Positions 31,388-41,720 are shown, counted from the first letter of the stretch. The stretch: 64,000 bases of DNA from an uncultured Scytonema sp. (GCA_937873135.1 CALMVQ010000377.1:1-64000), one strand, 5' to 3'. Translations and numbers: made by a program. Notes: a model not told the origin generated them from the sequence alone.

Positions 31388-31798
31388 CTATTTGTTTCCT
31401 ATTGGCGCTTGATATTGCTCGTCGCTGACCTGTTCCATCCACTCCACGGGCTTGCCGTCGAGCTGTTCTTGAATGGCGATGTGCGTCATGGCCGTGGTTG
31501 GGGTGGCACCGTGCCAATGCTTCTCACCCGGCGAGAACCAGATCACGTCCCCCGGCCGAATTTGCTCGATCTGGCTGCCCCACCGCTGTACGAGGCCGCA
31601 GCCAGCCGTCACGATCAGCGTCTGTCCCAACGGGTGGGTGTGCCATGCTGTCCGAGCGCCGGGCTCGAACGTGACACTAGCGCCAGACGTGCGTGCAGGA
31701 TCGTGTGCCTCGAACAGGCGGTCAATGCGTACAGTTCCAGTAAAATACTCAGCCGGTCCTTTGGCGGAAGGCTGTGAGCCACTTCTTTTGATGTCCAT
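31388..31798 (-). CDS. Cupin domain protein
   Basis: A small 136-residue single-cupin protein. Metal ligands fit the cupin pattern: His residues in WHTHPLGQ, Glu in the PGEKHWHGA region. Relatives are annotated as cupin or carboxymuconolactone-decarboxylase-associated proteins beside AKR and alcohol dehydrogenase genes. Reaction unknown. It is the first gene of the minus-strand block, divergent from the AraC regulator. Confidence 0.8.
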   Translation of the reverse strand: MDIKRSGSQPSAKGPAEYFTGTVRIDRLFEAHDPARTSGASVTFEPGARTAWHTHPLGQTLIVTAGCGLVQRWGSQIEQIRPGDVIWFSPGEKHWHGATPTTAMTHIAIQEQLDGKPVEWMEQVSDEQYQAPIGNK

Positions 31799-32090
31799 TT
31801 CTTAATTCCTTCACTTGATGCCATTTTGGTTGCTATCCCAATCGTCGAGATTGAGCATTTATCAGTAGGGATGGGATTTTTTAAGAAGCAAGGTTAGCCT
31901 TAACACCATTTTGGTTGTCAGTAGGCAAGTGTCTTACCCAATCAAAACTGAGTTTTCTCTTAAATAAAAATCCAGAATGCTTAAAGAATCCAAAATCATT
32001 TTTCATTGCTTTAGCTTCATTCTATGAATCCTAAAGGGCAAGCAATATAACGATCATCTAAAATCATTGTACAATTCTGCAAACTTAGAA

Positions 32091-33071
32091 ATGAAAGCTG
32101 CCAAAACGAGTGAAAAGTCCGATATAGAAATGAACGACCAGCAGGCAAAGCGCTCTGTAGACAGAGCGCAAGCCAACAGAGACGAACTGACTCTCGCTAT
32201 TGCACAGGCTATCCCTAATGATGGGACGATTGAGCCGCTGACAGGATTGCACCTCAATCGCTCCTCCTCGCCTTCGGAATCCTGTCATGGTGTCTCTGTG
32301 CCTGCCTTTTGTGTGATTGCCCAGGGCAGCAAAGAAGTTCTTCTGGGCAATGACCGCTATCAGTACGACCCTATGCATTATCTGCTTGCTACGGTCGAAC
32401 TGCCGATTGTCAGCCAAATTCTGGAAGCGTCCAAGGAGCAGCCTTACCTTAGCCTTCGCCTCGATCTCGACCCCATCCTTGTCGGTTCAGTCATGGTCGA
32501 GGCGGGCTATCCCTCACCACAAAGCCGTAACAATGTAAAAGCGATAGATGTGAGTCCATTGGATGCGCCTCTGCTGGATGCCATAGTACGGCTCGTTAGG
32601 CTGATTTCCGCCCCCGCCGAAGCTCGGGTTCTGATGCCACTGATCACACGGGAAATCATTTACCGACTCCTGATGGGAGAGCAAGGTAGTCGGCTCCGTC
32701 ATATTGCAGTTCTGAGTGGCTACACCCACTATATCGCCAGAGCCGTCGAGCGACTTCGTAAAGACTTTAACCAACCGATCAAGATTGAAAGCATCGCACG
32801 AGAGCTTGGAATGAGTGTCTCAGGCTTCCACCATCACTTCAAATCTGTCACTGCACTGAGTCCCTTGCAGTTCCAGAAGCAACTGCGGCTCCAGGAGGCT
32901 CGCCGTCTTATGCTCGGCGAGAACCTTGACGCTGCTAGCGCTGGCTACCGCGTGGGTTATGACGATGCCTCACACTTCAATCGGGAGTACAAAAGGCTCT
33001 TCGGCGTACCGCCGATGCGCGACGTGGAAAGGCTGCGAGAAGCCGCCAGGGAGACTGCTAGTTCAATTTGA
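32091..33071 (+). CDS. AraC family transcriptional regulator (AraC_N type)
   Basis: About 326 residues. The N-terminal half is of the AraC_N kind seen in YqhC-like regulators (VPAFCVIAQGSKEVLLG), and the C-terminal 100 residues form the double helix-turn-helix (SIARELGMSVSGFHHHFK, then VGYDDASHFNREYKRLFG). It is divergent from the cupin-ADH-AKR block, the same arrangement as E. coli yqhC against yqhD-dkgA, and so probably activates it in response to aldehydes or electrophiles. An in-frame TTG at 32067 and an ATG at 32130 are other possible starts. Confidence 0.88.
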   Translation: MKAAKTSEKSDIEMNDQQAKRSVDRAQANRDELTLAIAQAIPNDGTIEPLTGLHLNRSSSPSESCHGVSVPAFCVIAQGSKEVLLGNDRYQYDPMHYLLATVELPIVSQILEASKEQPYLSLRLDLDPILVGSVMVEAGYPSPQSRNNVKAIDVSPLDAPLLDAIVRLVRLISAPAEARVLMPLITREIIYRLLMGEQGSRLRHIAVLSGYTHYIARAVERLRKDFNQPIKIESIARELGMSVSGFHHHFKSVTALSPLQFQKQLRLQEARRLMLGENLDAASAGYRVGYDDASHFNREYKRLFGVPPMRDVERLREAARETASSI

Positions 33072-33113
33072 AACTCTCCGCACAGCGAGTAGACGGAGAT
33101 TCTTAAGACTTTT

Positions 33114-33335
33114 TTATAATTGATTAGAACCAGAATTTTCAAATGCTTTCACTTTATCGTATAAACTGGCAACGGTTTCAGTCGCAAAGAGTTGTTCTTT
33201 AAGTTTGAGGTAATCAGACTCACTCCTACTACAAGCTGCCCAAAATCGCAATACTTTTGATGGTTCTAAATGTGTCATTAAAACTTCCATGGCTTCAGTT
33301 AAAATCTGCTGTTCGTTAAGGACTTTGATTGTCAT
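33114..33335 (-). CDS. Small protein downstream of PIN toxin, possible antitoxin
   Basis: A 73-residue charged helical protein (MTIKVLNEQQILTEAMEVLM...). It overlaps the PIN gene stop by 20 bases and is translationally coupled to it. No clear DNA-binding motif is visible; such short partners of PIN proteins usually serve as antitoxins. Order is toxin first, which is uncommon for VapBC. Confidence 0.6.
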   Translation of the reverse strand: MTIKVLNEQQILTEAMEVLMTHLEPSKVLRFWAACSRSESDYLKLKEQLFATETVASLYDKVKAFENSGSNQL

Positions 33336-33765
33336 CTTCTATCTCCAAAATAAAATCGGTTGGGTTCATGACTTTTAGTGTTAAACATGAAGCGCGATTA
33401 ATTAGCCGCTTATCACAGGTTATAAAATAATTACTATAGGATGCTTCCGCACAAGCAACATGAAGTGCATCCACTGCTTTAAGACCAAGCTGTTCTAATT
33501 GTCCAGTCCTAAGCCTAATGGCTGGGTTGACTAGTTGTTTCACAACAGCCATTTGTAAGTATCGATCCATTGCCGATTGGTTGAGAGGATTTGGATTGCG
33601 GCTATTTTCATATTCTAGCGCTGAGGAATTAACTAGTTCAATTAACTTAGCTTCGACCATTTGCAGTATTAAAATGACCGCTTGCGTTTCCAAATATATT
33701 TTTGGCTGTGTTTGGTCATCAAAAGGACGGTTGTAAATACTTGTGTCTAGATAAACGAGAGTCAT
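33316..33765 (-). CDS. PIN domain protein (VapC-like RNase)
   Basis: A 149-residue PIN domain. Acidic residues for the metal site are visible: Asp in VYLDTSIYNRPFDD, Glu in SSALEYENS, Asp in KAVDALHVACAE and in FITCDKRL. VapC-type proteins cut tRNA or rRNA when freed from their antitoxin. It overlaps the gene at 33114-33335. Confidence 0.82.
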   Translation of the reverse strand: MTLVYLDTSIYNRPFDDQTQPKIYLETQAVILILQMVEAKLIELVNSSALEYENSRNPNPLNQSAMDRYLQMAVVKQLVNPAIRLRTGQLEQLGLKAVDALHVACAEASYSNYFITCDKRLINRASCLTLKVMNPTDFILEIEDDNQSP

Positions 33766-33839
33766 GTTTTATTCTAACGCCGGGAAGGTGAGCCAGGGGG
33801 TTTTAAAAAACTTTGTGATCAAGTTGATTGTGACACCTC

Positions 33840-33955
33840 ATACCATTTCACTTTAAAGTTGATACAAATAGGCAGCAGGGAGCAGGGAGCTTTCTAGCAG
33901 GGGAGGAAAGAATTAGAAACCATCATTTGTATCATGTCTGAGCGTGAAATGGTAT
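33840..33955. mobile_element. MITE-like element with 30-bp terminal inverted repeats
   Basis: The ends are ataccatttcac ... tgatacaaat and its reverse complement, imperfect in the middle 7-9 bases; the centre is a ggcagcagggagcaggg-type G/A-rich segment. Total 116 bases and no coding content. It fits a miniature inverted-repeat element. A related core without the ends lies near 34360-34395. Confidence 0.7.
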
Positions 33956-34031
33956 CAGAGTGCGAAATGTGGGTTCCTCAGGAAGCTGCTATAATTATTG
34001 CCTACAAATTTGTTGACAAAAAAGTAACAAT

Positions 34032-34274
34032 ATGCAAAGTGCAACAGTGAGAATCAGCGGCACATCTCACAATCTTCTTAAAGAATTGGCAGCACGTTCA
34101 GGTGACTCGATGCAAGTCATACTAGATAAAGCAATTGAGCAGTATAGAAGACAGGTATTTTTACAAGAAGCAAATCAAGCTTATGCTGCCTTACACAATC
34201 AGCCAGAAGCTTGGCAGGTTGAACTTGAAGAAAGAGAAGCTTGGAATATGACTCTATCTGATGGTTTAGAATGA
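34032..34274 (+). CDS. Ribbon-helix-helix antitoxin, orphan
   Basis: An 80-residue protein starting MQSATVRISGTSHNLLKELA, a ribbon-helix-helix DNA-binding N-terminus like CopG/MazE-type antitoxins, then a Glu-rich tail. Just at its stop there is ATGACATGA, where a toxin gene would be expected to overlap, but the frame closes at once. No toxin is present. Confidence 0.7.
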   Translation: MQSATVRISGTSHNLLKELAARSGDSMQVILDKAIEQYRRQVFLQEANQAYAALHNQPEAWQVELEEREAWNMTLSDGLE

Positions 34275-34546
34275 CATGATCGAAGCCATTATAAGGTCAG
34301 ATATGGCTTGTAGACTTAAATCTTAGGGACTTCGAAATAAAAAAATAATCAATCTGTAAGGGGCAGCAGGGAGCATTCTAGCAGGGGGAATGAGGAAGTA
34401 GGTTAAGTTTGAGAATTGGATAATTTATTTCTTGGAGTTCCCTTACAAAAGGTCACGAACAGGCTGGAAAGCGTCCTTGTCTTACTGCCTACTAAAATAG
34501 ATCATATTAAAACGGTACATTTTAGGAAAGAGATGTATTGCACGTT

Positions 34547-35173
34547 ATGACTCAAACACAAGCCGAGCTAAAACTATTTACCTTTGATGAATTTATCGAA
34601 TGGTATCCAGAAAACTCAGAAGTACGCTACGAATTGCATGACGGGGTAATTGTTGAGATGCCTAAGCCTAGAGGGCAGCATTCAAAATTAACAGGTTCTC
34701 TTGTGGGAAAGTTGCTGACAACTATTAGTGAGATTGGCAAAACCGATATTTGGTTTATCCCTAGAGAATCCATTGTTAAACCGAAGCGCGATAAGTCTGG
34801 GTACGAACCAGACATTATCATTTTGAATCAAGAAACTATTGATACTGAGACGCGCTGGGAAACTGAATCAATTATTCAAAATGCGACTTCGGTTAAACTC
34901 ATAGCTGAAGTCGTTAGTAGCAATTGGCAGGATGACTACTACGACAAACTTCGTGACTATGAAGATATGGGGATTCCAGAATACTGGATTGTAGACTATG
35001 CGGCGTTGGGCGGGCGTAAGTTTATCGGCAATCCTAAAGTTCCTACTATTTTCGTGTGCAAATTAATTGACGGGGAATATCAAATGACACCATTTAGAGG
35101 AACAGATCGGATCATATCACCTACTTTGCCACAATTAAACTTGACCGCACAACAGATTTTTGACTCGGTATGA
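34547..35173 (+). CDS. Uma2 family endonuclease (DUF820)
   Basis: A 208-residue protein of the Uma2 family, greatly expanded in cyanobacteria and having a PD-(D/E)XK fold. Typical motifs: RYELHDGVIVEMP, YEPDIIIL, VKLIAEVVSSNWQDDYYDKLRDYEDMGIPEYWIVD. Start at the ATG at 34547; an in-frame TTG lies 9 bases upstream. Role unknown; possible transposon-derived nuclease. Confidence 0.85.
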   Translation: MTQTQAELKLFTFDEFIEWYPENSEVRYELHDGVIVEMPKPRGQHSKLTGSLVGKLLTTISEIGKTDIWFIPRESIVKPKRDKSGYEPDIIILNQETIDTETRWETESIIQNATSVKLIAEVVSSNWQDDYYDKLRDYEDMGIPEYWIVDYAALGGRKFIGNPKVPTIFVCKLIDGEYQMTPFRGTDRIISPTLPQLNLTAQQIFDSV

Positions 35174-35364
35174 ACTAGCCTCACGCAAAGGCGCAAAGAA
35201 TTGTTGTTTATTTATATTAAAAAATAAGAATTCATGCTCGGCAGCAAGACCAATTTTTCCTACCTCCTTAATAGCAGCACCACGAACCGAACCTCGCCTG
35301 CTTCAGAACCTGCTAAGTAGATTGACACAGAAAAACTAAGCTATATGAATTTATGTAAAGGCTC

Positions 35365-35411
35365 GTAGTTGCGCTTCAGCGCTGATATCTAGGGCGCTAA
35401 AGCGCAACTAC
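35365..35411. repeat. Imperfect palindrome of the gtagttgcgctt family
   Basis: Arms gtagttgcgctt and aagcgcaactac flank a diverged centre. It is a second copy of the perfect palindrome at 41679-41710, so this is a dispersed family. Confidence 0.7.
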
Positions 35412-35459
35412 AAACATGAATTTATTTGTAACGACCTACTTAATGGATTTGATATTATG

Positions 35460-38400
35460 TTATAATCCATTACCAATTAAAATAAATGGTGCCCAATAGT
35501 AAGGGTGAGCGAAGTTTGCACTCGTAGTTGTGTGTTGGCTTGGGTTACTTGATATTTGTTCTGGATTGATAGCGCCTCGCTTGAGATTTTCTAAAGTTAT
35601 CTGTTTGCCATAAAGTAAAGTTAATTGAGCTAAACGTAGAGACTCGGCTTTTGTGGGTTGGGCAGATTGAGCGAGATTTTGATAGAAATGTTGCATTAAT
35701 TCGCTGGTACTTGTATCGCTGACTTGCCATAAAGAAGCCATGACTGCTTTCGCTCCACCGTTGAGGAAATAGTAAGCGACACTGGCAATTTCTACACCGT
35801 CTTGAAGAGGCGCAGCTAAAGCTGTTTGGCAAGCTGATAATACTACTAGGTGAATGTTGCTTAAACCTGTCAATGTTTCTATGTCAGAAATTGCGAGTTT
35901 GTCGCCAGTTCCTAATAAGAGATAGGATGCATCTTTGCTACCTGGAACAAAAGCACCGTGGGTAGCTAGATGTAATATTTTATATCCGGTGAGATTATCT
36001 CGTAAGCTATGATAATCAAAGGCACTATTGAGGTACTCTTTTCCTGGATATATTCCTTGGTTACTAGTGTTAGTTTTGACAATTGCATTTAATTATTTGG
36101 GTACATTCTTCAATGCAGGGAAACCACCAACGGCATTACTGACTCCCATCGCCAACACGGAATTATTTTGGGTTCCGATGGATAGTTTATCGCGTACATT
36201 AGTTAAATCGGCTGACAGGACATTATGAGTGGTATAGTTTTCTATGAGATATTGTTTGCCATCAAACAAAGCACTCATGGGAACATAGCGTGTCTCTCTA
36301 TCAAGCGCGAAAACTAGATTTTTGACTTGATTTTTCTTAAGTTCGGTTTCGAGAGGTTTGATTAACCAATTGTATAATTTTTGACTGACTGGTTGTACTT
36401 TAGCAATATCTGCAGAACCACAAATACGCTTTTCACACTCTTCCATCAAATCGCGAAACTCTTTGACTGTTTTTCCTAATTCTGCGCGTTTGACTGGAAT
36501 TTCAAATTTCTGAGCGGCATTACCAGAGTACAACAATAACCAGAGTTTATCGTCTAGTACTAAAGGGTAAATCATCACCGTACCTGGCTGTTTAACAATT
36601 TCCCTGACTGTTGCTAGTTTACTAGGGTCAAAAGCACTTTTGTCATTAGTGATACGCGAGCTAATTTCCTTGTCTCTTGTCTTTAATTCTTGATTATACT
36701 TCCTAAGCACTGCCTCAAGTTTGTCATTGAGTTGAGTTTTTTGTGGACAATTTTTTTGTTCGCACTCCCTAATCTGTATTCCTAAAGCAATGATTGATGG
36801 ATTAGGAGCCGCAATTTGTGATTCAATGGAAGTTAAGGGAAGCTTTGGCGTGTTACTGGCTGTGTTTCCTCGCGTTGACACTTCTTTGATTTCTTGTGTT
36901 TTTAAAAGTTCGAGTACCTGCGTCGCGTCTTGTTCTCTTCCTTGAGAAAGTAATAAGTTAGCGTACTGACGGTAAATATCAGCTATTTTTAACTTGTTAA
37001 AATCAACTGTTGAATTAATAAATGAGTTTTGTAATTCGGGTGGCAAACCTTGAATTCCATGCCGTACTTCCTCTATTTTATTGATGTACTGTTTGTAGTA
37101 GGTGACAGCAATGTTTGGCTGATTTAAAGACTGGTAAACATTAGCTAATCCAGCATAAATTCCTGCATCTGTACCTGTAACTTGATTATCTGTGGTGATG
37201 GAGAGTGCTTGTTGATAAGCAATAATCGCCTGTTGTTTTCGTCCAAATTTTTTGTGCAAATCTCCAATTAGATTCAGCGCGGTTTTTTCCCAAACAGGAT
37301 TTTGAGTTTGACGAGCAAATGTCAAAAAAGTTTGAGCTTCTGCCATCGCTTTTGCATCATTACCCAACTCACCATAACCAATACTCAGCAATAGATGTGC
37401 AAAAGCTTGCAAACGCGGAACTTTAATTTCTTGGAATATCACCAGGGCTTGTTGGGATAATTCTACAGTTTTTTGTGGTTCGCCTTCACGAAAATAAGTA
37501 TCTGCTTGAGCAAACAAGGCGATACCTTCGGTTTGCCGATTCTTCAGCTGCTGTGCTGTGGAGAGTGCTTGTTGGTAATAACTTCTGCTTTTATTGTAGT
37601 CTCCTAAGTTACTATAAATATCACCCAAATTAAAGAAGGACAATATCAACAGTGGGGAACTTTTCATATCTTGAGCAATTTTTAAACTTTGTTGCGTTGC
37701 TGCCAAAACTTTTTGATAATTATGGAGTGAAGTGTAATAAGAGCCGAGACTATTTAGAGCAACTGATTCCAAACGCGGATTTTTTTGTTCTCCTGCTATC
37801 TTCAAACCTTGCTCGATAAATCCTTTGGCTTTTGGATAGTCGCCAACAATTTTGTAAGCATTACCCAAATTAATAAGTAACAGTGCTTCATCATCACGTT
37901 GGTTAATTTTCCGTGCCAATCTCAGATTTGGTTCTGCCACTGCAATAACTTTGCTATATTCTCCCAAGGCATCATACATTGCACTCAGCACAGATGTCGC
38001 GGCAACTTCTTTTCTAAATGATTGAATTTGACGTGATATCTCCAAGGCTTTTTGCGCTGCTTCAATTCCTTGCTCGTATTCTCCCCGGACTTCGTAGACG
38101 CGAGCAACATATAATAGCGATAGGGATTGCTTTTCAGGTTCTTGTCTTTTTTGTGCGATCGCCAGAGCTTGCTTTGTAGTCTCCAATGCTTTGGGCGTAT
38201 CTCCCACTGCAATATAACTCTGACTTAAAGAACCTAAAGTAAAGATTTCATATGAGGGTAATTTAGTTTGTACTAATGCTAGGTTTTGTTGTGCGATCGC
38301 CAGAGCTTTTTGATTGTTTCCTTGCTTGTTGTAAATATCAGCTAGTAAGTCTAAACCCTCACGTTCTAATTCGGGGTTTTGCAGTTGCTTGGCAATTGCT

Positions 38401-39020
38401 AATATTTTTTCGGCTGATTCAAGCGCCAAAGAATAATTTCTCTGTCTTTCTTAAGCGGTACTCAGCTTCTGCAAAGCGTTTGCTTCGAGTACGGGATTTT
38501 TGATTTGTTCGGCGATCGCTAACGCCTGTTGACTGAGTTCAATTGCCTTGGGTAAATTCCTGAAACTCAAGTATTGTAAGGAAGCTAAATCTAACAACGC
38601 ATCAACTTCGAGTTCTGGTTTTTTTAAGCTTTGCGCTTTTTTCAAAGCTTGTTGAGCAAAGTCAAGTGCCTGATCGTATTCTCCAAGATTATCCTTAGAC
38701 TTACTTATTCCTCGTAGAGCATCAAACTCCAATCTTAAAGCAGTTTCTCGTCGTTTTGGATGTAGTTTGTTAATCTCTACTTGTCGTGATGCAACTAAAG
38801 CTGGTTGATTTGTCTCCCTTGCCTTTTGATGTTCTCCCTTTACATTATAGCTGCTAGCTAAATTGAGTAACTTAAGTGTCTCACTCAATTTATCCTTTTG
38901 TTCTCGGGCAATTTCCACCTCTCGCAAATCAATTTCAATAACTTTATTAGAGTATCCTTGAAGTTGTAGCATCAAGCTACGATCAAGCTTATAGTCAAGG
39001 TTGCACAACACAAGTTCCAA
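35460..39020 (-). pseudogene. TPR-CHAT protein broken by two in-frame TAA codons
   Basis: One minus-strand frame of 1187 codons with only two interruptions: TAA at 38451-38453 and at 36093-36095. Across both, the homology continues in the same frame (KLSTA, stop, ERQRNYSLALESAEK; KNVPK, stop, LNAIVKTN). The first about 800 residues are TPR repeats (LGEYDQALDFAQQALKKA-like units); the rest is a CHAT caspase-like domain with catalytic His in LHLATHG and Cys in LSACQTAL. Both catalytic residues lie after the second stop. The frame starts with a TTG at 39020 near AbiE-like remnants, so the N-terminus may also be lost. Known CHAT proteins act as proteases in defence or death pathways. Confidence 0.85.
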
Positions 39021-39302
39021 CTGGACGAGTTGTTGGCGTTAAAAGACGTGTTTCGCGTAAAATTGGTTATGACGGTAAATATGTAACCTTTGAATACGTT
39101 TCCTAACCCTGAACTTGTAGAAATTACAGCCAGTGACCTTGGTGTTGACCCTTCATTTGTTGAGAAAGATTGGTATGCTATGCGGATAATTGCAGCATTA
39201 AGGGACGTAATTTTTAATTATTCAAACTTTTCAGATTTAGTTCTTAGTACAGGATTTCACAAGTTCGTAGCGTTATTAAGCCTCTTAAAGCTTTACCAGT
39301 AG
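39011..39302 (+). pseudogene. Remnants of an AbiE-type antitoxin/toxin pair
   Basis: Fragment one (39011-39105) ends GYDGKYVTFEYVS and looks like an antitoxin C-terminus (DUF6088/AbiEi-like). Fragment two starts with TTG at 39090, overlapping it, and reads SFVEKDWYAMRIIAAL ... LVLSTGFHKFV, like the N-terminus of AbiEii nucleotidyltransferase toxins (FVEKDWYA..., SGGTSL), but the Gly-Gly-Thr motif is changed and the frame closes after 70 codons. Both are too short to work. Confidence 0.6.
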
Positions 39303-39347
39303 GTGATTCAATTCGTCACGGATTTATGAAATGCTGTACTTAGTGTG

Positions 39348-39584
39348 ATGGGCAAAGATATAGAGGGCAACAGAGGAAAAATTAAATCATCAGCCAACTC
39401 CGAAGTAGAATTGTTGCAAAAAATGTTGCTAACACTAGAAGATGATTCTTTATATGATAATGAATACCAGCAATTTGTTACAGGAATGTCTTACGCTGTA
39501 GAAGACGAATGCGCCACTTTTTATGAAGCTATAGACGTTGTTAAAAGCATAATTAGCAGAATTCAATCAGAAAAACAAATATAA
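39348..39584 (+). CDS. Hypothetical protein, 78 residues
   Basis: A Glu/Lys-rich helical protein (VELLQKMLLTLEDDSLYDNEYQQFVTGMSYAVEDE) with no motif I recognise. It may be a real small gene or a C-terminal piece of the decayed system upstream. An in-frame GTG precedes the ATG. Confidence 0.4.
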   Translation: MGKDIEGNRGKIKSSANSEVELLQKMLLTLEDDSLYDNEYQQFVTGMSYAVEDECATFYEAIDVVKSIISRIQSEKQI

Positions 39585-39988
39585 GTGGGTGACACCCAGA
39601 ATCATTTTTTTCGCAGAAGTTCAATTCCAGAAAGAGTGCGGCTCTATACCATAGCTATGCTGGGACTAACTTTAGAGCAAACTAGGGTTGATCAGGAAGC
39701 GAAAGCTGAGGCATCTGGCTGGGGTTGCTTTCTGTATGTGTATGAGTCATGGTGATATCGCAATTGATCACAATCTAAGCGGAGTCTTTCCTCTACGTAA
39801 CGCTCAATAGTTCGCTACTATTAAAGTTGAGCAGTGATGTGTAGAACATTTGCGGAAAAATGATGGTTTAGCCCGATTTGACGGTGATCGCCTCACAGTA
39901 TCTCTACAACTTCCAAACTGTAGAGGATTTGCGTAAATGGAGTTTCTCGCGTTGTAGTCATTTGTAAAACCGTTTATCCTTCAGCACC
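39585..39988. other. Degraded intergenic region before kinase gene
   Basis: Short frames here (one ends EASGWGCFLYVYESW, another LRKNDGLARFDGDRLTVSLQ) look like decayed coding sequence, but no family can be named. No repeat or RNA gene is seen. Confidence 0.35.
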
Positions 39989-41674
39989 ATGCACGTTTAT
40001 TGCAGTAAACAACACGCAAATAAAGGGACTAACCGCTTTTGTTCCCAGTGTGGTGAAACGTTACCTCTACCAGTGGGGCAGATGCTCGAGAACAGATACC
40101 GGATTGTACGTCTGTTAGGGCATGGCGGTTTTGGACGTACTTACTTAGCCGAAGACATTAAACAATCCAACCAAAAGTGCGTACTCAAGGAATTTGCACC
40201 CCAGGTAGAACAACAGCAGGATTTACAAAAAGCGAAAGAACTGTTTGAACGCGAAGCTAGTGTCCTAAAAAAACTCGATCATCCGCAAATTCCACATTTC
40301 CACGCCTCGCTGCAAGTGAAATCACTAGACAAAGATTTTTTCTTTCTAGTACAGGATTATATCGAAGGAGAAAACTACTGGGAGTTGTTAGAAAACCGTA
40401 ACAGCAAAGGACAGACTTTTAGTGAGGAAGAAGTCATAACGTTGCTGCAACAGATTTTGCCTGTATTGTCTTACATCCACTCACTTGATGTCGTACACCG
40501 TGATCTCTCTCCTGATAACTTGATTTTACGGAGTTCAGATAATTTGCCAGTGTTGATTGATTTTGGTGGTGTTAAGCAATTACCAGCAAGTAAAGGTTTT
40601 TGGTTTACCCAGCTTGTGGGAAATCGTACTTTGTTGGGAAAGAAAGGTTATGCGCCAGAGGAACAACTCCGGCAGGGACAAGCTTATCCAAGTAGCGATT
40701 TATACTCTTTAGCTGTGACGGTGTTAGTGTTGCTGACTGGTAAAGAACCACAAAAACTCTACGAAAGCTATCAGGGGGAATGGCGTTGGGGAGAGGAAAT
40801 CAACGTCAGCCCTAAATTAGAAGCCGTGTTAAAAAAGATGCTGGCTTACAAACCTAACGATCGCTACCAAACAGCCGAACAAGTTCTCCACGATTTACAG
40901 TCGCCTCCTGCTGCCAAACCGACAAATTCCTATCTCACTAAGCTCAAAACTATGGTGGCTGCACCTGGGCGAAAACATGTCAAGGCTGCAGCTAGTCAAC
41001 TCCACAACAAAACTCAAGCAATAGTTCAAGCAATACCCTTACCTGTTTGGCTTCGCCCTTTTGCGATTAGTCTTGTCGGCACAAGTGTCGTGATTTTGAC
41101 TTTTGCTGGCACTTGGGCAGTCGTCACCGCTGTAGTTCACAGTGTCTCTTCTATTACCATACCTAAAATATCACTGCCAATTCCGCAAAAAACAAATTCC
41201 CCTAAAGAACCAGCAAACAACGCAGAACCCAGTCGCATCAGTCAAATATCAAGTCATCGCCAAAAGTTAGAAATTCCCAACAGTTTCTTTAATCAGACAG
41301 TTAATGAAATTTTTTATACTAAGCATCCAGAAGCGCGGGGACGCAGTCTTACGGGGAGTTCAGAAGATACAGCCTTACGGAAGGAGTGGTTTGATATTGC
41401 CGAAGACTTGCTGAATAAACTAGAACAGGCTGACATCGGTACAACAGCTCGCCATAAACTAGGAAGCTACACTCCACAAGACTATACTGTTTGGAAGCAA
41501 AAAGCGCAAGCAGGAAGTTTAGGGAACTACACTATCAATCAACTTGACAAAGACACCTATCAGAAATTTGATAGTCTTTTCCCAGGTCAACAACATGGGA
41601 AACTAAGTCTACGTACTTTCGCTCAAATTTGGTATGCGATGGCAGATGAACAAGTCAGTAAACGAGAAAAATAA
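39989..41674 (+). CDS. Serine/threonine protein kinase with zinc ribbon and TM helix
   Basis: A 561-residue Hanks-type kinase. N-terminal zinc ribbon (CSKQH...FCSQCGE), then the kinase domain about 35-305 with GHGGFGRT, catalytic Lys in CVLKEF, HRDLSPDN and DFGGVKQ, APEEQ. A Pro/Lys-rich linker leads to one membrane helix near 357-380 and a C-terminal domain of about 150 residues outside or periplasmic. This arrangement is common among cyanobacterial kinases. Target unknown. It converges with pgk over a perfect palindrome. Confidence 0.9.
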   Translation: MHVYCSKQHANKGTNRFCSQCGETLPLPVGQMLENRYRIVRLLGHGGFGRTYLAEDIKQSNQKCVLKEFAPQVEQQQDLQKAKELFEREASVLKKLDHPQIPHFHASLQVKSLDKDFFFLVQDYIEGENYWELLENRNSKGQTFSEEEVITLLQQILPVLSYIHSLDVVHRDLSPDNLILRSSDNLPVLIDFGGVKQLPASKGFWFTQLVGNRTLLGKKGYAPEEQLRQGQAYPSSDLYSLAVTVLVLLTGKEPQKLYESYQGEWRWGEEINVSPKLEAVLKKMLAYKPNDRYQTAEQVLHDLQSPPAAKPTNSYLTKLKTMVAAPGRKHVKAAASQLHNKTQAIVQAIPLPVWLRPFAISLVGTSVVILTFAGTWAVVTAVVHSVSSITIPKISLPIPQKTNSPKEPANNAEPSRISQISSHRQKLEIPNSFFNQTVNEIFYTKHPEARGRSLTGSSEDTALRKEWFDIAEDLLNKLEQADIGTTARHKLGSYTPQDYTVWKQKAQAGSLGNYTINQLDKDTYQKFDSLFPGQQHGKLSLRTFAQIWYAMADEQVSKREK

Positions 41675-41678
41675 GTTC

Positions 41679-41710
41679 GTAGTTGCGCTTTAGCGCTAAA
41701 GCGCAACTAC
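41679..41710. terminator. Perfect 32-base palindrome between convergent genes
   Basis: A 16-bp arm (gtagttgcgctttagc) is followed directly by its reverse complement. It lies 4 bases after the kinase stop and 10 bases from the pgk stop, so can terminate both. A diverged copy is at 35365-35411. Confidence 0.7.
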
Positions 41711-41720
41711 AAACTATGAC

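Noticed and set aside
31292-31777. 161-codon plus-strand frame over the ADH/cupin genes
   Set aside because: Antisense shadow of real genes with intact motifs on the minus strand.
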